From Oceanobacillus sp. Castelsardo (GTDB taxonomy: Bacteria; Bacillota; Bacilli; Bacillales; Amphibacillaceae), in NCBI RefSeq assembly GCF_001659985.1, contig NZ_LYCS01000001.1, positions 372,001-436,000 of the forward strand: 64,000 nucleotides of DNA, given 5' to 3'. A program made the position numbers and the translations under genes. The notes beneath the pieces are model-generated. The model saw only the letters and a list, made by a program, of their open reading frames with translations. It was not told the DNA's origin and did no database searches. Below are positions 9,611 through 18,859 of this stretch, piece by piece. Position 1 is the stretch's first letter. Each line of letters opens with the position of its first letter.

Positions 9611-10384
9611 CTAATTTTCAACCTTTCTAAGTCTAGGCTCTAGTAAATCAACCTGTTCTCTTCCTAGTACATGACCAAGCAGTTCTTCTTCCAATTTTGC
9701 AAATGCTGGATTCAATCGATTTCTTGGACGTTGTAAATCTACAGGTAAGTCCATTTTCACAGCACCTTCTTCGATTAAAATCACCCTATCTGCAAGTGTA
9801 ATTGCTTCGTTCATATCATGCGTAACAAGAATCGTTGTAAATTTCTGTTCCAACCAAAGACTTTCGATAAGCGACTGCATTTCCAGCCTTGTCAATGCAT
9901 CAAGTGCGCCTAATGGTTCATCAAGAAGCATTAACTTCGGATTAGACGCTAAAGCTCGAGCTAAAGCAATACGCTGTTTTTGCCCACCTGATAAAATGGA
10001 AGGCCAATCCTCTGCCCGATTTTCTAAACCAACCTGTTGTAAGGCCCATTGCGCTCGTTCTTTCCATCCTTGTTCTAATCCTAATCCAACACCCACGTTT
10101 TCAAGTACGGATAACCATGGTAATAACCGTGCATCTTGAAACATAATTCGAGCCTGATTGTTTAACCCATCTAATGAATGTTGATTCTGTATAATCTCTC
10201 CAGCAGTTGCTTTTTCAAGTCCAGAAATATGTCTAAGCAATGTACTCTTTCCACATCCACTTTTCCCTACTATTGCAATAAATTCACCGGACTTAATATT
10301 TAAATCAACTTTTTGTAAAACGGCCAAATGCCCAAATGATTTCTCCAGTTGTTTAATTTGTAACTCAACACCTTTTTGAGTCAC
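9611..10384 (-). CDS. ssuB: sulfonate ABC transporter ATP-binding protein SsuB
   Basis: A 257-residue ATPase energising sulfonate import. It shows Walker A (GKSGCGKST), the ABC signature [15 protein letters not shown], Walker B ([12 protein letters not shown]) and the switch histidine (VTHD). The start is GTG at 10384 preceded by GAAGGAGGGG; an upstream in-frame GTG at 10405 would put that site inside the gene. It is about 26 bases downstream of the unknown small gene. Confidence 0.92.
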   Translation of the reverse strand: MTQKGVELQIKQLEKSFGHLAVLQKVDLNIKSGEFIAIVGKSGCGKSTLLRHISGLEKATAGEIIQNQHSLDGLNNQARIMFQDARLLPWLSVLENVGVGLGLEQGWKERAQWALQQVGLENRAEDWPSILSGGQKQRIALARALASNPKLMLLDEPLGALDALTRLEMQSLIESLWLEQKFTTILVTHDMNEAITLADRVILIEEGAVKMDLPVDLQRPRNRLNPAFAKLEEELLGHVLGREQVDLLEPRLRKVEN

Positions 10385-10410
10385 TCTATCCCCTCCTTCT
10401 ACCACACTCT

Positions 10411-10773
10411 TTAAAAGCTTGGCGCAATTTCGTTATCTGGTAATTCTGATTGACTCCATAACTGGTTGGATTTAATCTTTTCTTCAAATTGCTCGAATAA
10501 AATGGATTCTTCTAGTTGGTAAAATTGGATTCCATCATTTTTAGCTTTTTCATAGGATAGATCACAAAATGTCTGTGGGGGTGCAACAAATGCCTCTGCA
10601 CCTTTTTCCTTGGCATAGCCTAAGGCTGCGCCACGTCTACCTTCTTTCAAATAGATTGCTGGATTTTCGAGGTCCTCATATGTTTTTTTCTTCGAGTTGT
10701 AAACTCGGAGAACTTTTCCTTCAACAATTGGTACAATAATCTTCTTTTCATTTAGTACTGCAGCAATAATCAT
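10411..10773 (-). CDS. small protein of unknown function in the sulfonate operon, NifX-like by pattern
   Basis: A 120-residue soluble protein I do not recognise as a named family. The arrangement resembles the NifX/NifB-C ribonuclease-H-like fold: an N-terminal strand ([10 protein letters not shown]), an ENPA turn, a [17 protein letters not shown] strand-helix-strand and a final [10 protein letters not shown] segment. One cysteine is present (Cys in QTFCDL). AAAGGAG precedes the ATG. It is embedded between metY and ssuB, so it is probably transcribed with sulfur scavenging genes. Function is unknown; a role in sensing or cofactor handling would be a guess. Confidence 0.6.
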   Translation of the reverse strand: MIIAAVLNEKKIIVPIVEGKVLRVYNSKKKTYEDLENPAIYLKEGRRGAALGYAKEKGAEAFVAPPQTFCDLSYEKAKNDGIQFYQLEESILFEQFEEKIKSNQLWSQSELPDNEIAPSF

Positions 10774-10828
10774 AAATTCCTCTCCTTTATGTTAACCCTT
10801 AAAAATTTCACATGTAGACGTCGTATGG

Positions 10829-12136
10829 TCACTCTACTAAACTAGCTTCTACACTCTTTTGTAATGCCTGATCGATATCCGCTTTTATATCCTCAACATC
10901 CTCAAGCCCTATTGATAAGCGGATTTGATCTTTCGTTACACCTGTAGCAAGCTGCTCTTCAGGCGATAATCTAGAATGTGTTGTACTTGCAGGATGAATT
11001 ACAAGTGTTTTGGAATCACCAACATTCGCAACATGAGAAAGTAACTTTACGGAATTGATAAAGGTTTTAGCAGATTCATATCCACCTTTTATCCCGAATG
11101 TAAAAATGGCTCCCGCACCTTTTGGTAAATAAGTTTTAGCAAGTTCATATTGGGTGTTATTTTTTAATGTTGGATAATTCACCCAAGCAACCTGACTATG
11201 CTCTGCTAAATATTCGGCTATCTTCTGTGTATTTATAACATGCTGTTTCATTCGTAGGGATAGTGATTCCAACCCTTGAATAAATAACCAACCATGAAAA
11301 GGTGACAGTGCTGTACCAAGATCATGGCCCAGTTCAAATCGGGCTTTTGCAATAAAAGCACTCGCATTAGAAAGATTGATATAAGATTGATTATTTAAGG
11401 ATTTTTTTGGTTCTGTAAATTCAGGAAAGTTCCCATTAGCCCAATTAAATTTGCCAGCATCGACCATAATTCCACCAATGGCAGTTCCATGACCGCCTAT
11501 AAATTTTGTTGTAGAATGAACGACAATATCAGCCCCAAATTCGATCGGCTTTTGTAAGAATGGTGTAGTGAAAGTCGAATCAACAACTAATGGCAAACCA
11601 TGATGACGAGCAACTTTACTAATCATTTTAATATCTGCAATTTGTAATCCAGGATTACCAATTGTCTCTGTGAAAATGGCTTTTGTCTTTTCATTAATTG
11701 CATCTTCTAACTCTGAAAAATTCCCGCCATCTACAAAACGAACCGTTACCCCAAAGCGTTTAAAAGTTTCTGCGAAAAGATTATACGTTCCCCCATATAA
11801 TGCGTTAGTCGCTACAATCTCATCTCCTACTTTTGCGAGTGTTAATAAAGCTATCGTGACGGCTGATTGTCCTGAAGAGACAGCAAATGCATCAATCCCC
11901 CCTTCTAGTTCTGCTAATCTTTTTTCTAAAACACGATTGGTTGGATTCACATTTCGAGAATAGATATATCCCTCTTCCTGCATCTGAAAAAGAGATGCAG
12001 CATGATCCGTACTTTTAAATCCATAAGATGCTGTTTGGTAAATCGGCACTGCTCTGGCATTTGTAAGGGGATCTAACTCTTGACCCCCATGCTGTGCAAC
12101 TGTATTACATTTGAACGTATATGGATGTTCATCCAT
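10829..12136 (-). CDS. metY: O-acetylhomoserine sulfhydrylase (MetY-type, PLP enzyme)
   Basis: A 435-residue cytosolic pyridoxal-phosphate enzyme of the Cys/Met metabolism family. It makes homocysteine from O-acetylhomoserine and sulfide. Lys211 (HSTTKFIGG) is the cofactor lysine, and the YSRNVNPTNR and AVSSGQSA blocks are present. The length of about 430 and the GYIYSRNVNPTN variant favour MetY over cystathionine gamma-synthase (about 380). In this cluster it takes up the sulfite-derived sulfide released from sulfonates, fitting control by a SAM riboswitch. Confidence 0.93.
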   Translation of the reverse strand: MDEHPYTFKCNTVAQHGGQELDPLTNARAVPIYQTASYGFKSTDHAASLFQMQEEGYIYSRNVNPTNRVLEKRLAELEGGIDAFAVSSGQSAVTIALLTLAKVGDEIVATNALYGGTYNLFAETFKRFGVTVRFVDGGNFSELEDAINEKTKAIFTETIGNPGLQIADIKMISKVARHHGLPLVVDSTFTTPFLQKPIEFGADIVVHSTTKFIGGHGTAIGGIMVDAGKFNWANGNFPEFTEPKKSLNNQSYINLSNASAFIAKARFELGHDLGTALSPFHGWLFIQGLESLSLRMKQHVINTQKIAEYLAEHSQVAWVNYPTLKNNTQYELAKTYLPKGAGAIFTFGIKGGYESAKTFINSVKLLSHVANVGDSKTLVIHPASTTHSRLSPEEQLATGVTKDQIRLSIGLEDVEDIKADIDQALQKSVEASLVE

Positions 12137-12203
12137 TATTTCATCTCCATTCTATTTCGAAGTTAACTAGAACTTAATTCTAAGTAAACAACTAGAAAGT
12201 AAC

Positions 12204-12764
12204 TCAGTATTTAGTGGTTGTTAGGATTTCCGTCTGTTTCTTGCTTACTATTTCCGCAAAATACTCCACTTGCTTTGTTAATCGTTCATGCGCTTTTGTG
12301 TGTACGATAGGATTAGCAACTTTTGTCTTATCTATTTGATGATCTACGAGATAAACGCCCTTTAAGTTCACCCCCTTTAGCGAGGCTAATAACGGTTTCA
12401 ATGTATATTCCATGGCAAGTAGATGGGACGGACTTCCTCCCGTCATTAATGGTAATACCGGAGTGTCTTCTAACACATCCTGTGGGAGGATATCTAATAA
12501 TGCCTTTAAAACCCCAGAATAAGCAGACTTGTAAACCGGTGTTCCAACAATCACTCCCTCCGCTCCTTGGATAAGAGAAGTTAAATTCTGAATAACAAGG
12601 CTATTAAATTCTGCTTTAAACAATACATCCCATGGTATATCTCTGACAGATATATGGGTTACTAGGAACTCTTTTTCCTGAAGTGTTGAACCAATATATT
12701 TTAAAACTACATTCGATCTGGAGTCTTCAGATGGACTCCCAGATAAAACAACAATCTCACTCAT
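12204..12764 (-). CDS. ssuE: NAD(P)H-dependent FMN reductase SsuE
   Basis: A 186-residue flavodoxin-like reductase that supplies FMNH2 to SsuD and probably to the second monooxygenase of the cluster. It has the phosphate-binding loop SGSPSEDSRSN near the start and the GTPVYKSAYSGVLKALLD motif that defines SsuE-type reductases. AAAGGATG precedes the ATG. It lies about 67 bases upstream of metY. A terminator-like hairpin separates it from the DUF2292 gene upstream, so its expression may need readthrough or its own promoter. Confidence 0.92.
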   Translation of the reverse strand: MSEIVVLSGSPSEDSRSNVVLKYIGSTLQEKEFLVTHISVRDIPWDVLFKAEFNSLVIQNLTSLIQGAEGVIVGTPVYKSAYSGVLKALLDILPQDVLEDTPVLPLMTGGSPSHLLAMEYTLKPLLASLKGVNLKGVYLVDHQIDKTKVANPIVHTKAHERLTKQVEYFAEIVSKKQTEILTTTKY

Positions 12765-12902
12765 CTACTTCATCCTTTCTGTTAACTTTCGTATATTCGT
12801 GTATATAAATAATCTTAGAAACCTTGAATTTAGCCAAACTTATCAATAATAGCCTTAGTACACTTTTCACAATGATAGTTTTATAGTTTTCAATCTACAA
12901 AA

Positions 12903-12956
12903 ATAAAAAGACATCTTTCATCCGATTATTTAATATCGAATGGAAGATGCCTTTAG
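12903..12956 (-). terminator. terminator-like hairpin between the DUF2292 gene and ssuE
   Basis: GACATCTTTCATCCGAT and ATCGAATGGAAGATGCC are nearly complementary (G-U pairs allowed), and on the minus strand the stem is followed by TTTTTATTTTT. It would end or attenuate transcription arriving from the riboswitch side. Confidence 0.75.
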
Positions 12957-12986
12957 TTGTCTAATAGGCATTGATATATGAAATTT

Positions 12987-13142
12987 TTAAGAACGATTTT
13001 TCGTTAAGGAAAAACGTTTTTTCTCGGTCGTGTCTATTTGTGTAATTTTTCCATCATGAACAGTAATGACTATTGATCCATATTCTAGTTCTTTTAATGC
13101 GGTTAAAATATGGTTTAGTTTTGCATCATCAATCTTTACCAA
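12987..13142 (-). CDS. yezD: DUF2292 (YezD-family) small protein
   Basis: A 51-residue product found by reading the gap between the sulfur operon and RNase J. It begins at a TTG (13142) with AGGAGGG eight bases upstream. The core ALKELEYGSIVITVHDG followed by KITQIDTTEK is the pattern of DUF2292 proteins such as B. subtilis YezD. Their function is unknown to me; the family often sits beside sulfur uptake genes. Here it is the first gene after a SAM riboswitch. Confidence 0.8.
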   Translation of the reverse strand: MVKIDDAKLNHILTALKELEYGSIVITVHDGKITQIDTTEKKRFSLTKNRS

Positions 13143-13272
13143 GCCAATTTCCCTCCTATTTAAGAAATGTCATGAATGACAAAAATTCATTAAAATTCTG
13201 TTTTCTGCATTGCATGATTTCCTAAATCATGAGCTTAAACATAGAATGCCTTTGGTAGTCCAATCAGCAATA

Positions 13273-13338
13273 TAAAAAGAAAAAATCCTACTTCTAAATA
13301 AGAAAAGAATTTGACTCAACATGGTTCACTTTACTCTT
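13273..13338 (-). promoter_or_regulatory. expression platform of the SAM riboswitch (putative terminator/antiterminator)
   Basis: On the minus strand AAATAAGAAGAG can pair with ATTCTTTTCTTATTT some 25 bases on, and GATTTTTTCTTTTT follows about 10 bases later. The first strand overlaps the 3' side of P1, as expected for mutually exclusive folding. Which fold terminates is not resolvable by eye. Confidence 0.5.
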
Positions 13339-13430
13339 CTTATTTTTCAAGATAAATACTTGTTGGAATTGACACAGTACTTATGTAAGTCTGTTTCCAA
13401 GGGTCAATCCCTCCACCCCCTCTACATAGG
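13339..13430 (-). promoter_or_regulatory. SAM-I (S-box) riboswitch, compact form
   Basis: Read on the minus strand the region aligns with the S-box consensus: a P1 strand CCTAT, then AGAGGGGGTGGAGGGA, a GACCC segment leading to GGAAAC, a shortened P3 (ACTTACATAAGT), GTGTCAATTCC, the P4 hairpin CAAG...CTTG, and AATAAG closing P1. P1 has one mismatch. S-boxes usually shut off methionine, cysteine and sulfur uptake genes when S-adenosylmethionine is plentiful, which matches the genes downstream. P2/P3 are shorter than in the classic Bacillus yitJ aptamer. Confidence 0.82.
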
Positions 13431-13565
13431 TTATTATTCCGAGTGGTTTAATTGTATTTATTAGTTTACATAGTATCTTTTGAAATGTCAATCGTTATTT
13501 TGAATTTTTCTAATTTCATAAGTTGATTAAATTTAATGAATAGAGAGGTTTCATTCCACATCAAA

Positions 13566-13604
13566 ATAGAATAAGACCTTGATATTATTCAAAGTCTTAT
13601 TCCA
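13566..13604 (-). terminator. intrinsic terminator of the RNase J gene
   Basis: GAATAAGAC-TTGA pairs with TTCAA-GTCTTATTC (one bulge), followed on the minus strand by TATTTTG. It lies about 25 bases after the RNase J stop. Confidence 0.75.
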
Positions 13605-13626
13605 TAAAGGTAGTTAAAGCATTTTT

Positions 13627-15294
13627 TTATATCTCAATCAAAATCGGAATAATCATCGGTTCCTTTCTCGTTTTCTCCTTTACATACTTCCACACTAATT
13701 TCTTAATCTGTTTCTTCTTCGTATTCCATGAATAGCGATTGGCCCCATGAAGCTCGCTAATGGTATCGATAATAATCTGGTTGATCCCCTTCCTTATTTC
13801 AGCGAAGTTGTTATCCAGAAATCCTCGAGAAACAATTTCAGGCTCAGACAGCAGTTCCCCTTCTGCTTTACTCATCGGAAGAATAATCATAAGCATGCCA
13901 TCTTCCGAAATTCGTTTACGATCCTGTAATACAAATTTCATAACACCTTCATCCACCCCATCGACATAGGTACTGCCTACCGGTATGGTTCTTGTACTAC
14001 GAGCAGTGGAATTTTCAATATCAACGACATCACCATTTTTTAGAATAAACGTATTTTCCGCCTCAACGCCAACGGATTTTGCGAGCATTCGGTGATGGTG
14101 GAGCATACGATATTCACCATGAATTGGGATAAAATACTTTGGTTTCATCAAGGTAAGCATAAGCTTTAAATCCTCCTGATAGCCATGGCCAGAAACATGC
14201 ATGCCAGAACTGCTTCCAGATCCATAAATGACATGGGCACCTAATTGATATAAGTTATCGACAATAGTTGTGACATTCTTTTCGTTACCAGGAATTGGAC
14301 CAGCAGCAAGGATGACCGTATCTTCCGCTAGAATTTCGACACCACGAAAATTCCCTGTAGAAAGACGACTAAGTGCAGCCATCGGTTCTCCCTGACTACC
14401 GGTACAAAGAATCGTCACCATTTCCGGGGCAAAATCATTAATTTCATCCGCTTCAATTAACATCCCTTCAGGAACGTTTAAATAACCTCTTCCCATCGCA
14501 ACTTTTACGACATTTACCATCGAGCGTCCAAGCAAAGCAATTTTCCGATTTGTCTTTTTTGATGCATGAACAACCTGCTGAACACGACTTACATTGGAGG
14601 CAAAGGTGGAAACTATCACTTTTCTTTTAGCTTTTATAAACATATTTTCTAAATTTTCACCGACCATTTGCTCTGATGGCGTATATCCGCTACGCTCCGC
14701 GTTCGTACTTTCAGATAGCAGTAACAGAACTCCTTCGTCCCCAATCTTAGCCATTTTATGAATTTCCGGACGTTCCTGATTAGTAGGGGTCAAATCAAAC
14801 TTGAAATCCCCCGTATGTACGATTGTTCCCTCAGGGGTATGGAAAACAATTCCTAAACAATCGGGGATACTGTGATTTACTTTGAAAAAATTAATATTCA
14901 TCTCACCAATTTCAATTTCAGAATCGGAGTTCACTTCATGAAGTTCACTTTCTCTTAAAATCCGAAGTTCTTTTAATTTGAGTTCTATCAGTCCAAGAGT
15001 GAATCTTGTCGCATAGACAGGAACGTTAACTTTTTTTAAGAAGAAAGGAATTCCGCCAATGTGATCTTCATGACCATGTGTAACGATTAAAGCTCGGACC
15101 CTATCTTGATTTTCGATGAGATAAGAAATATCTGGGATAATCAAATCAATTCCTAATAAATTTTCGTCTGGGAACTTATTTCCACAGTCGATAAGTACAA
15201 TGTCATTTCCGTATTCAACCGCATACATATTCTTTCCAATTTCATTTAAGCCTCCAAGGGCATAAACGGATAAGATTTTATCTCCTGTTTTCAT
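13627..15294 (-). CDS. ribonuclease J family protein (RNase J1-like, possibly an extra paralogue)
   Basis: A 555-residue metallo-beta-lactamase/beta-CASP nuclease, with 5'-3' exo- and endonuclease activity expected on mRNA and rRNA precursors. The zinc motif HGHEDH lies at residues 73-78; later HTGDFKFD, the beta-CASP STFASN segment and HVSGHGYQEDLKLM are present. Length matches RnjA (555 residues). It lacks the usual rnjA neighbours (rpoY/ykzG, def, pdh genes), and several stretches differ from B. subtilis RnjA as I remember it, so it may be a second or third RNase J rather than the main one. AGGAGG precedes the ATG. It is transcribed alone. Confidence 0.9.
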   Translation of the reverse strand: MKTGDKILSVYALGGLNEIGKNMYAVEYGNDIVLIDCGNKFPDENLLGIDLIIPDISYLIENQDRVRALIVTHGHEDHIGGIPFFLKKVNVPVYATRFTLGLIELKLKELRILRESELHEVNSDSEIEIGEMNINFFKVNHSIPDCLGIVFHTPEGTIVHTGDFKFDLTPTNQERPEIHKMAKIGDEGVLLLLSESTNAERSGYTPSEQMVGENLENMFIKAKRKVIVSTFASNVSRVQQVVHASKKTNRKIALLGRSMVNVVKVAMGRGYLNVPEGMLIEADEINDFAPEMVTILCTGSQGEPMAALSRLSTGNFRGVEILAEDTVILAAGPIPGNEKNVTTIVDNLYQLGAHVIYGSGSSSGMHVSGHGYQEDLKLMLTLMKPKYFIPIHGEYRMLHHHRMLAKSVGVEAENTFILKNGDVVDIENSTARSTRTIPVGSTYVDGVDEGVMKFVLQDRKRISEDGMLMIILPMSKAEGELLSEPEIVSRGFLDNNFAEIRKGINQIIIDTISELHGANRYSWNTKKKQIKKLVWKYVKEKTRKEPMIIPILIEI

Positions 15295-15524
15295 TGCATA
15301 CCCTCCTGCTTTAAAATATCTATTATTATGCCCTTAGAATTTACTTTTATTTACAATTAATATTTTATTTACAACAATTACTTTACAGCACAAGAAATCA
15401 TTAGATTGTTCTGAAGGAGTTTTCCTTCACGATTTATCCATTTAAAATAACTAATAATTTTTTAAAAAAGGTGAAAGATATACTTGTTTAATGAAGTTTA
15501 ATGAATTACAAAGGAGAGATTATT

Positions 15525-15749
15525 ATGACTCAACAACCAATTGATGTAAACCAATTAACCCAAGCAAAAGCAAATGTTGCATTAACACAGGAATTGTTAA
15601 CACAAGCTATTGAAAAATCCTCATCTGACCAGGCGTTGGCGCAACAGGCTATAAAGCAGGCTACGAATGAGATAGCTTCAGCACAAACAGCGGTCAGTCA
15701 AGTACAAAGTGCTCTTATAGCACAACAACAACAATCCAGTTCTGAATAA
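15525..15749 (+). CDS. small Ala/Gln-rich helical protein, unknown
   Basis: A 74-residue product without cysteines or membrane segments, rich in Gln, Ala and Ser, with a regular pattern of hydrophobic residues suggesting one long amphipathic helix or coiled coil. The ATG at 15525 follows AAAGGAGAG; an earlier in-frame ATG at 15501 would place that site inside the gene. It is isolated between divergent RNase J and convergent glycerate kinase genes and ends at a shared terminator. I do not recognise it. Confidence 0.6.
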   Translation: MTQQPIDVNQLTQAKANVALTQELLTQAIEKSSSDQALAQQAIKQATNEIASAQTAVSQVQSALIAQQQQSSSE

Positions 15750-15775
15750 AAAAACAGGGGGGTAATCCCCCTGAA
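15750..15775. terminator. bidirectional intrinsic terminator
   Basis: CAGGGGG (15755-15761) and CCCCCTG (15767-15773) form a GC-rich stem with a 5-base loop. The minus strand continues into TTTTTTTATTC, so it best ends the glycerate kinase transcript from the right, while also closing the small gene on the left. Confidence 0.85.
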
Positions 15776-16903
15776 TTATAAACAAAATGAAGATACAAAA
15801 TGAACAATTTGTTTGGTTTGTTCATGTAACAAAGGTTTAGCCTGTTCCATACTTTCTTTTAGGCTTAATGGTTTATTAACAATCGAAAAACATCCAGAAA
15901 ATCTTTCCCTTAAGACGTCAAAGTTTCCTATAAGAGCCCCCGATAACAAAACAGTTGGTACACCATATTTATTGGCCAAGGAAGCAACATAGCCCGGTGC
16001 TTTCCCGTACAATGTTTGTACATCACTTTGCCCTTCTCCAGTTATGACAAGATCTGCTCCTTCCATAACTTCCTCTAATCCAATAACTTTCGCTAACAAT
16101 TCAGCCCCGGAAAGAATGTCTGCCCCAATTGCTAGTAGGGCAAAACCAACACCGCCTGCTGCACCAGAGCCTGGTACATCTTTTAAGGGCCTGTTTATTT
16201 CTTTTTCAATTAAACTTCCATAGTTTTCAAGTGATTTATCAAACTGTTGAATTTGTTCTTCTGTTGCCCCTTTTTGTGGACCGAATACTTTACTTGCTCC
16301 CGTACTCCCACATAGTGGATTATCGACGTCACAAGCAACCTTTAATTCTACTTTTTGCAACCTGGGATCTAAATCTTTAAAAGTAACTTTACTCACTTCA
16401 CGAAGATCTTTCCCAAAACCTTCTACTAATACCCCCTTCTCATTCCAAGCCTTCATCCCCAAGGCTAGGAGCATCCCTAAACCACCATCATTCGTCGCAC
16501 TTCCTCCTATCCCGATTAGAATCGAGGTACAGCCTTTATCTAGTGCATCCCTTATCACTTCACCAAGGCCATATGTAGTTGTGAAATCTGGATTTCTCAT
16601 ATTCTCAGGTACTTGAACTAAACCTGAAGTCATTGCCATCTCTATAACGGCCTTACTCGAATCTAGTATGGCATAGGAGGTTTCTATTTTTTCTCCAAGG
16701 GGACCCGTACAACGAACTGGTACCTTCCTCCCCTTTCCGGAAACTAACATCGCTTCCATCGTTCCCTCTCCACCGTCTGCCATTGGTTTCATCACTACTT
16801 TATGATTATTATTGATTTCCAAAATAGCTTTTTCCATTGTTTTAGCTACTTCCAAAGCTGTTAAACTACCTTTAAATGAATCTGGTGCTAGAATAATTTT
16901 CAT
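15776..16903 (-). CDS. glxK: glycerate kinase (GlxK/GarK family)
   Basis: A 375-residue enzyme phosphorylating D-glycerate with ATP, linking glyoxylate or serine-type carbon to glycolysis. It begins with the family hallmark LAPDSFKGSLTALEVA and carries GIGGSATNDGGLGML, GSGAAGGVGFAL and DLVITGEGQSD, all typical of this small-molecule kinase family. AAAAGGAG precedes the ATG. No other glycerate or glyoxylate genes are adjacent, so its metabolic source of glycerate is not evident here. Confidence 0.93.
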   Translation of the reverse strand: MKIILAPDSFKGSLTALEVAKTMEKAILEINNNHKVVMKPMADGGEGTMEAMLVSGKGRKVPVRCTGPLGEKIETSYAILDSSKAVIEMAMTSGLVQVPENMRNPDFTTTYGLGEVIRDALDKGCTSILIGIGGSATNDGGLGMLLALGMKAWNEKGVLVEGFGKDLREVSKVTFKDLDPRLQKVELKVACDVDNPLCGSTGASKVFGPQKGATEEQIQQFDKSLENYGSLIEKEINRPLKDVPGSGAAGGVGFALLAIGADILSGAELLAKVIGLEEVMEGADLVITGEGQSDVQTLYGKAPGYVASLANKYGVPTVLLSGALIGNFDVLRERFSGCFSIVNKPLSLKESMEQAKPLLHEQTKQIVHFVSSFCL

Positions 16904-17106
16904 TTTTAACTCCTTTTCTATTGATATTCTAATGAAACTATAGAATATTAACGCCTATAATTTCAGTTTCACAACATGTTCATTCCTCATGATATCTATA
17001 TCCTAATTTTACAATACTTTTACACCAAATTTTTACCTATAAAGTATCATTTCATGTTAAATTATATAAGGCTAAGTAACATGAAAGTAAAAGGAGGATT
17101 TATTAT

Positions 17107-18591
17107 TTGAAAGAGAATAATGGAACAAAAAAATATGAATATTTGTCGGATAACCCGGATGTTAAAGTGATGCCAATTATGCTCTCATTAATTATTGGCG
17201 CTTTTTTTGCAGTACTAAATGAAACATTATTAAATATTGCACTCACCACCTTGATGCATGAGTTTAATATTTCATTACCTACTGTGCAGTGGATGGCAAC
17301 AGGATTTATGTTAGTAATGGGGGTTGTTATCCCAGTATCGGCCTTATTACTACAATGGTTCACGACAAGACAATTATTTCTTGGAACGATGATTATATTT
17401 ACTGTTGGGACAACAATAAGCGCAGTAGCACCAACTTTTCCAATTTTGCTAATTGGTCGGTTAATTCAAGCAATTGGAACAGGGTTACTGATGCCAATCA
17501 TTTTTAATGTATTTCTACTAATCTACCCCCCACATAAACGTGGTAAAATAATGGGGTTAATTGGTCTAGTCATTATGTTTGCCCCTGCAATTGGTCCCAC
17601 ACTTTCGGGGATCATTGTTGAATATTTAGGCTGGCGCTACTTATTTATTACGGTTATCCCGTTCGCTTTGTTCTCCATTTTGTTTGCTTATAAATATTTA
17701 ATTAATGTTTCTGAAGTTACAAAACCAAAGATAGATATCCTATCTCTCATATTCTCAACCATCGGATTTGGATCAATCGTATATGGTTTTAGTGCGGTAG
17801 GAGAAAGTGAAGCAGGCTTCCTGAGTCCTAATGTTTATATTACAATTATTATTGGGGTTATTGGAATCTTCTTGTTTTCCATTAGACAGTTAAAATTAGA
17901 AGAACCTGTCATGGATTTAAGAGTTTTTAAATATCCGATGTATACACACGCAGTTATCATGTTTTTAATCATTATTATGGCGATGTTTGCTTCGGAAATC
18001 ATTTTACCAATCTATATGCAAGGACCATTAGCCTTAACCGCTGCAACAGCGGGATTGGTTCTATTACCTGGTAGTATTTTAAATGGTCTTATGTCACCAT
18101 TTATGGGGCATCTCTTTGATAAATTTGGACCTCGAGTGTTAATGATTCCTGCAACATTTGTTTTATGTGGGACGATGTTTATGATGAGCAGATTAACGAT
18201 TGATACATCTTTGTGGGTCGTAGTTGTTGGATATATTCTAATTATGCTATCTGTTTCGGCCATTATGATGCCCGCTGAAACGAATGGGTTAAACCAGCTA
18301 CCTAAACACTTGTATCCGCATGGAACAGCTATTATGACAACTTTACAGCCAGTTGCCGGTGCGATTGGGGTTTCTGTATTTATCAGTATTATGAACGCTA
18401 GACAGCTTCATGTTTTACAAAATGCGAATAATCCACAGGACCCTTTAGCAACAAATCAGGCAATGGTGGCTGGTGTGGAGCTTGTCTATTTCATCGCATT
18501 TGCTATGTCCATCCTAGCTGTTATTCTAGCGTTTGTTGTTTACCGTGCTGAACCGAAAGAGCTGGAAGAAGTACCGCAAAATAAAGGGTAA
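17107..18591 (+). CDS. MFS multidrug exporter, DHA2 family with 14 spans (LmrB/EmrB-like)
   Basis: A 494-residue drug:proton antiporter with about 14 predicted membrane segments. Motif A-like and motif C-like sequences are visible (GRLIQAIGTGLLMP and FAPAIGPTLSGIIVEYLGWR). The overall plan is that of LmrB/QacA relatives. The start is TTG at 17107 with AAAGGAGG at an ideal distance. It is transcribed alone; no regulator is adjacent, unlike lmrAB. The exported drug cannot be inferred. Confidence 0.9.
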   Translation: MKENNGTKKYEYLSDNPDVKVMPIMLSLIIGAFFAVLNETLLNIALTTLMHEFNISLPTVQWMATGFMLVMGVVIPVSALLLQWFTTRQLFLGTMIIFTVGTTISAVAPTFPILLIGRLIQAIGTGLLMPIIFNVFLLIYPPHKRGKIMGLIGLVIMFAPAIGPTLSGIIVEYLGWRYLFITVIPFALFSILFAYKYLINVSEVTKPKIDILSLIFSTIGFGSIVYGFSAVGESEAGFLSPNVYITIIIGVIGIFLFSIRQLKLEEPVMDLRVFKYPMYTHAVIMFLIIIMAMFASEIILPIYMQGPLALTAATAGLVLLPGSILNGLMSPFMGHLFDKFGPRVLMIPATFVLCGTMFMMSRLTIDTSLWVVVVGYILIMLSVSAIMMPAETNGLNQLPKHLYPHGTAIMTTLQPVAGAIGVSVFISIMNARQLHVLQNANNPQDPLATNQAMVAGVELVYFIAFAMSILAVILAFVVYRAEPKELEEVPQNKG

Positions 18592-18859
18592 GATTAGGAT
18601 TTAATACATGGATCATTTCGAAATCAACTTTAAATGTTTATGTGGAAACCCGTTGTTACCCAAGCATTAATACCAATATCAGAGGATCTAAAAAAGGCTT
18701 TGATTAAGTCTAACGGGGTCAGTTTTTGAGAAGAAAAATATTTAATAACAGAAATATTTAGCAGCAATAACAGTAAGCAATAACGCTCAGAATTTATCTG
18801 AGCGTTATTTTGTTGTTAATTTAATATTCTTCTTCAACTAAGCTGCGTAATTAATTCTC
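18592..18859 (+). other. intergenic stretch with a terminator and a short degenerate reading frame
   Basis: After the MFS gene a 31-codon frame (ATG near 18631 to TGA near 18729) reads like a gene fragment, without ribosome binding site. A strong hairpin, AATAACGCTCAGA (18779-18791) with TCTGAGCGTTATT (18797-18809), then TTTTGTTG, ends transcription. Nothing else is recognised. Confidence 0.5.
18779..18815. terminator. intrinsic terminator downstream of the MFS gene
   Basis: A perfect 13-base-pair stem with a 5-base loop, followed by a T-rich tract on the plus strand. It isolates the MFS gene from the TetR operon. Confidence 0.85.

Noticed and set aside
13339-13430. T-box leader for the sulfur operon
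   Set aside because: The T-box AGGGTGGNACCGCG signature is absent, and the S-box blocks match better.
18631-18729. 31-codon frame after the MFS gene
   Set aside because: It has no ribosome binding site and no recognisable product; treated as a relic within intergenic sequence.
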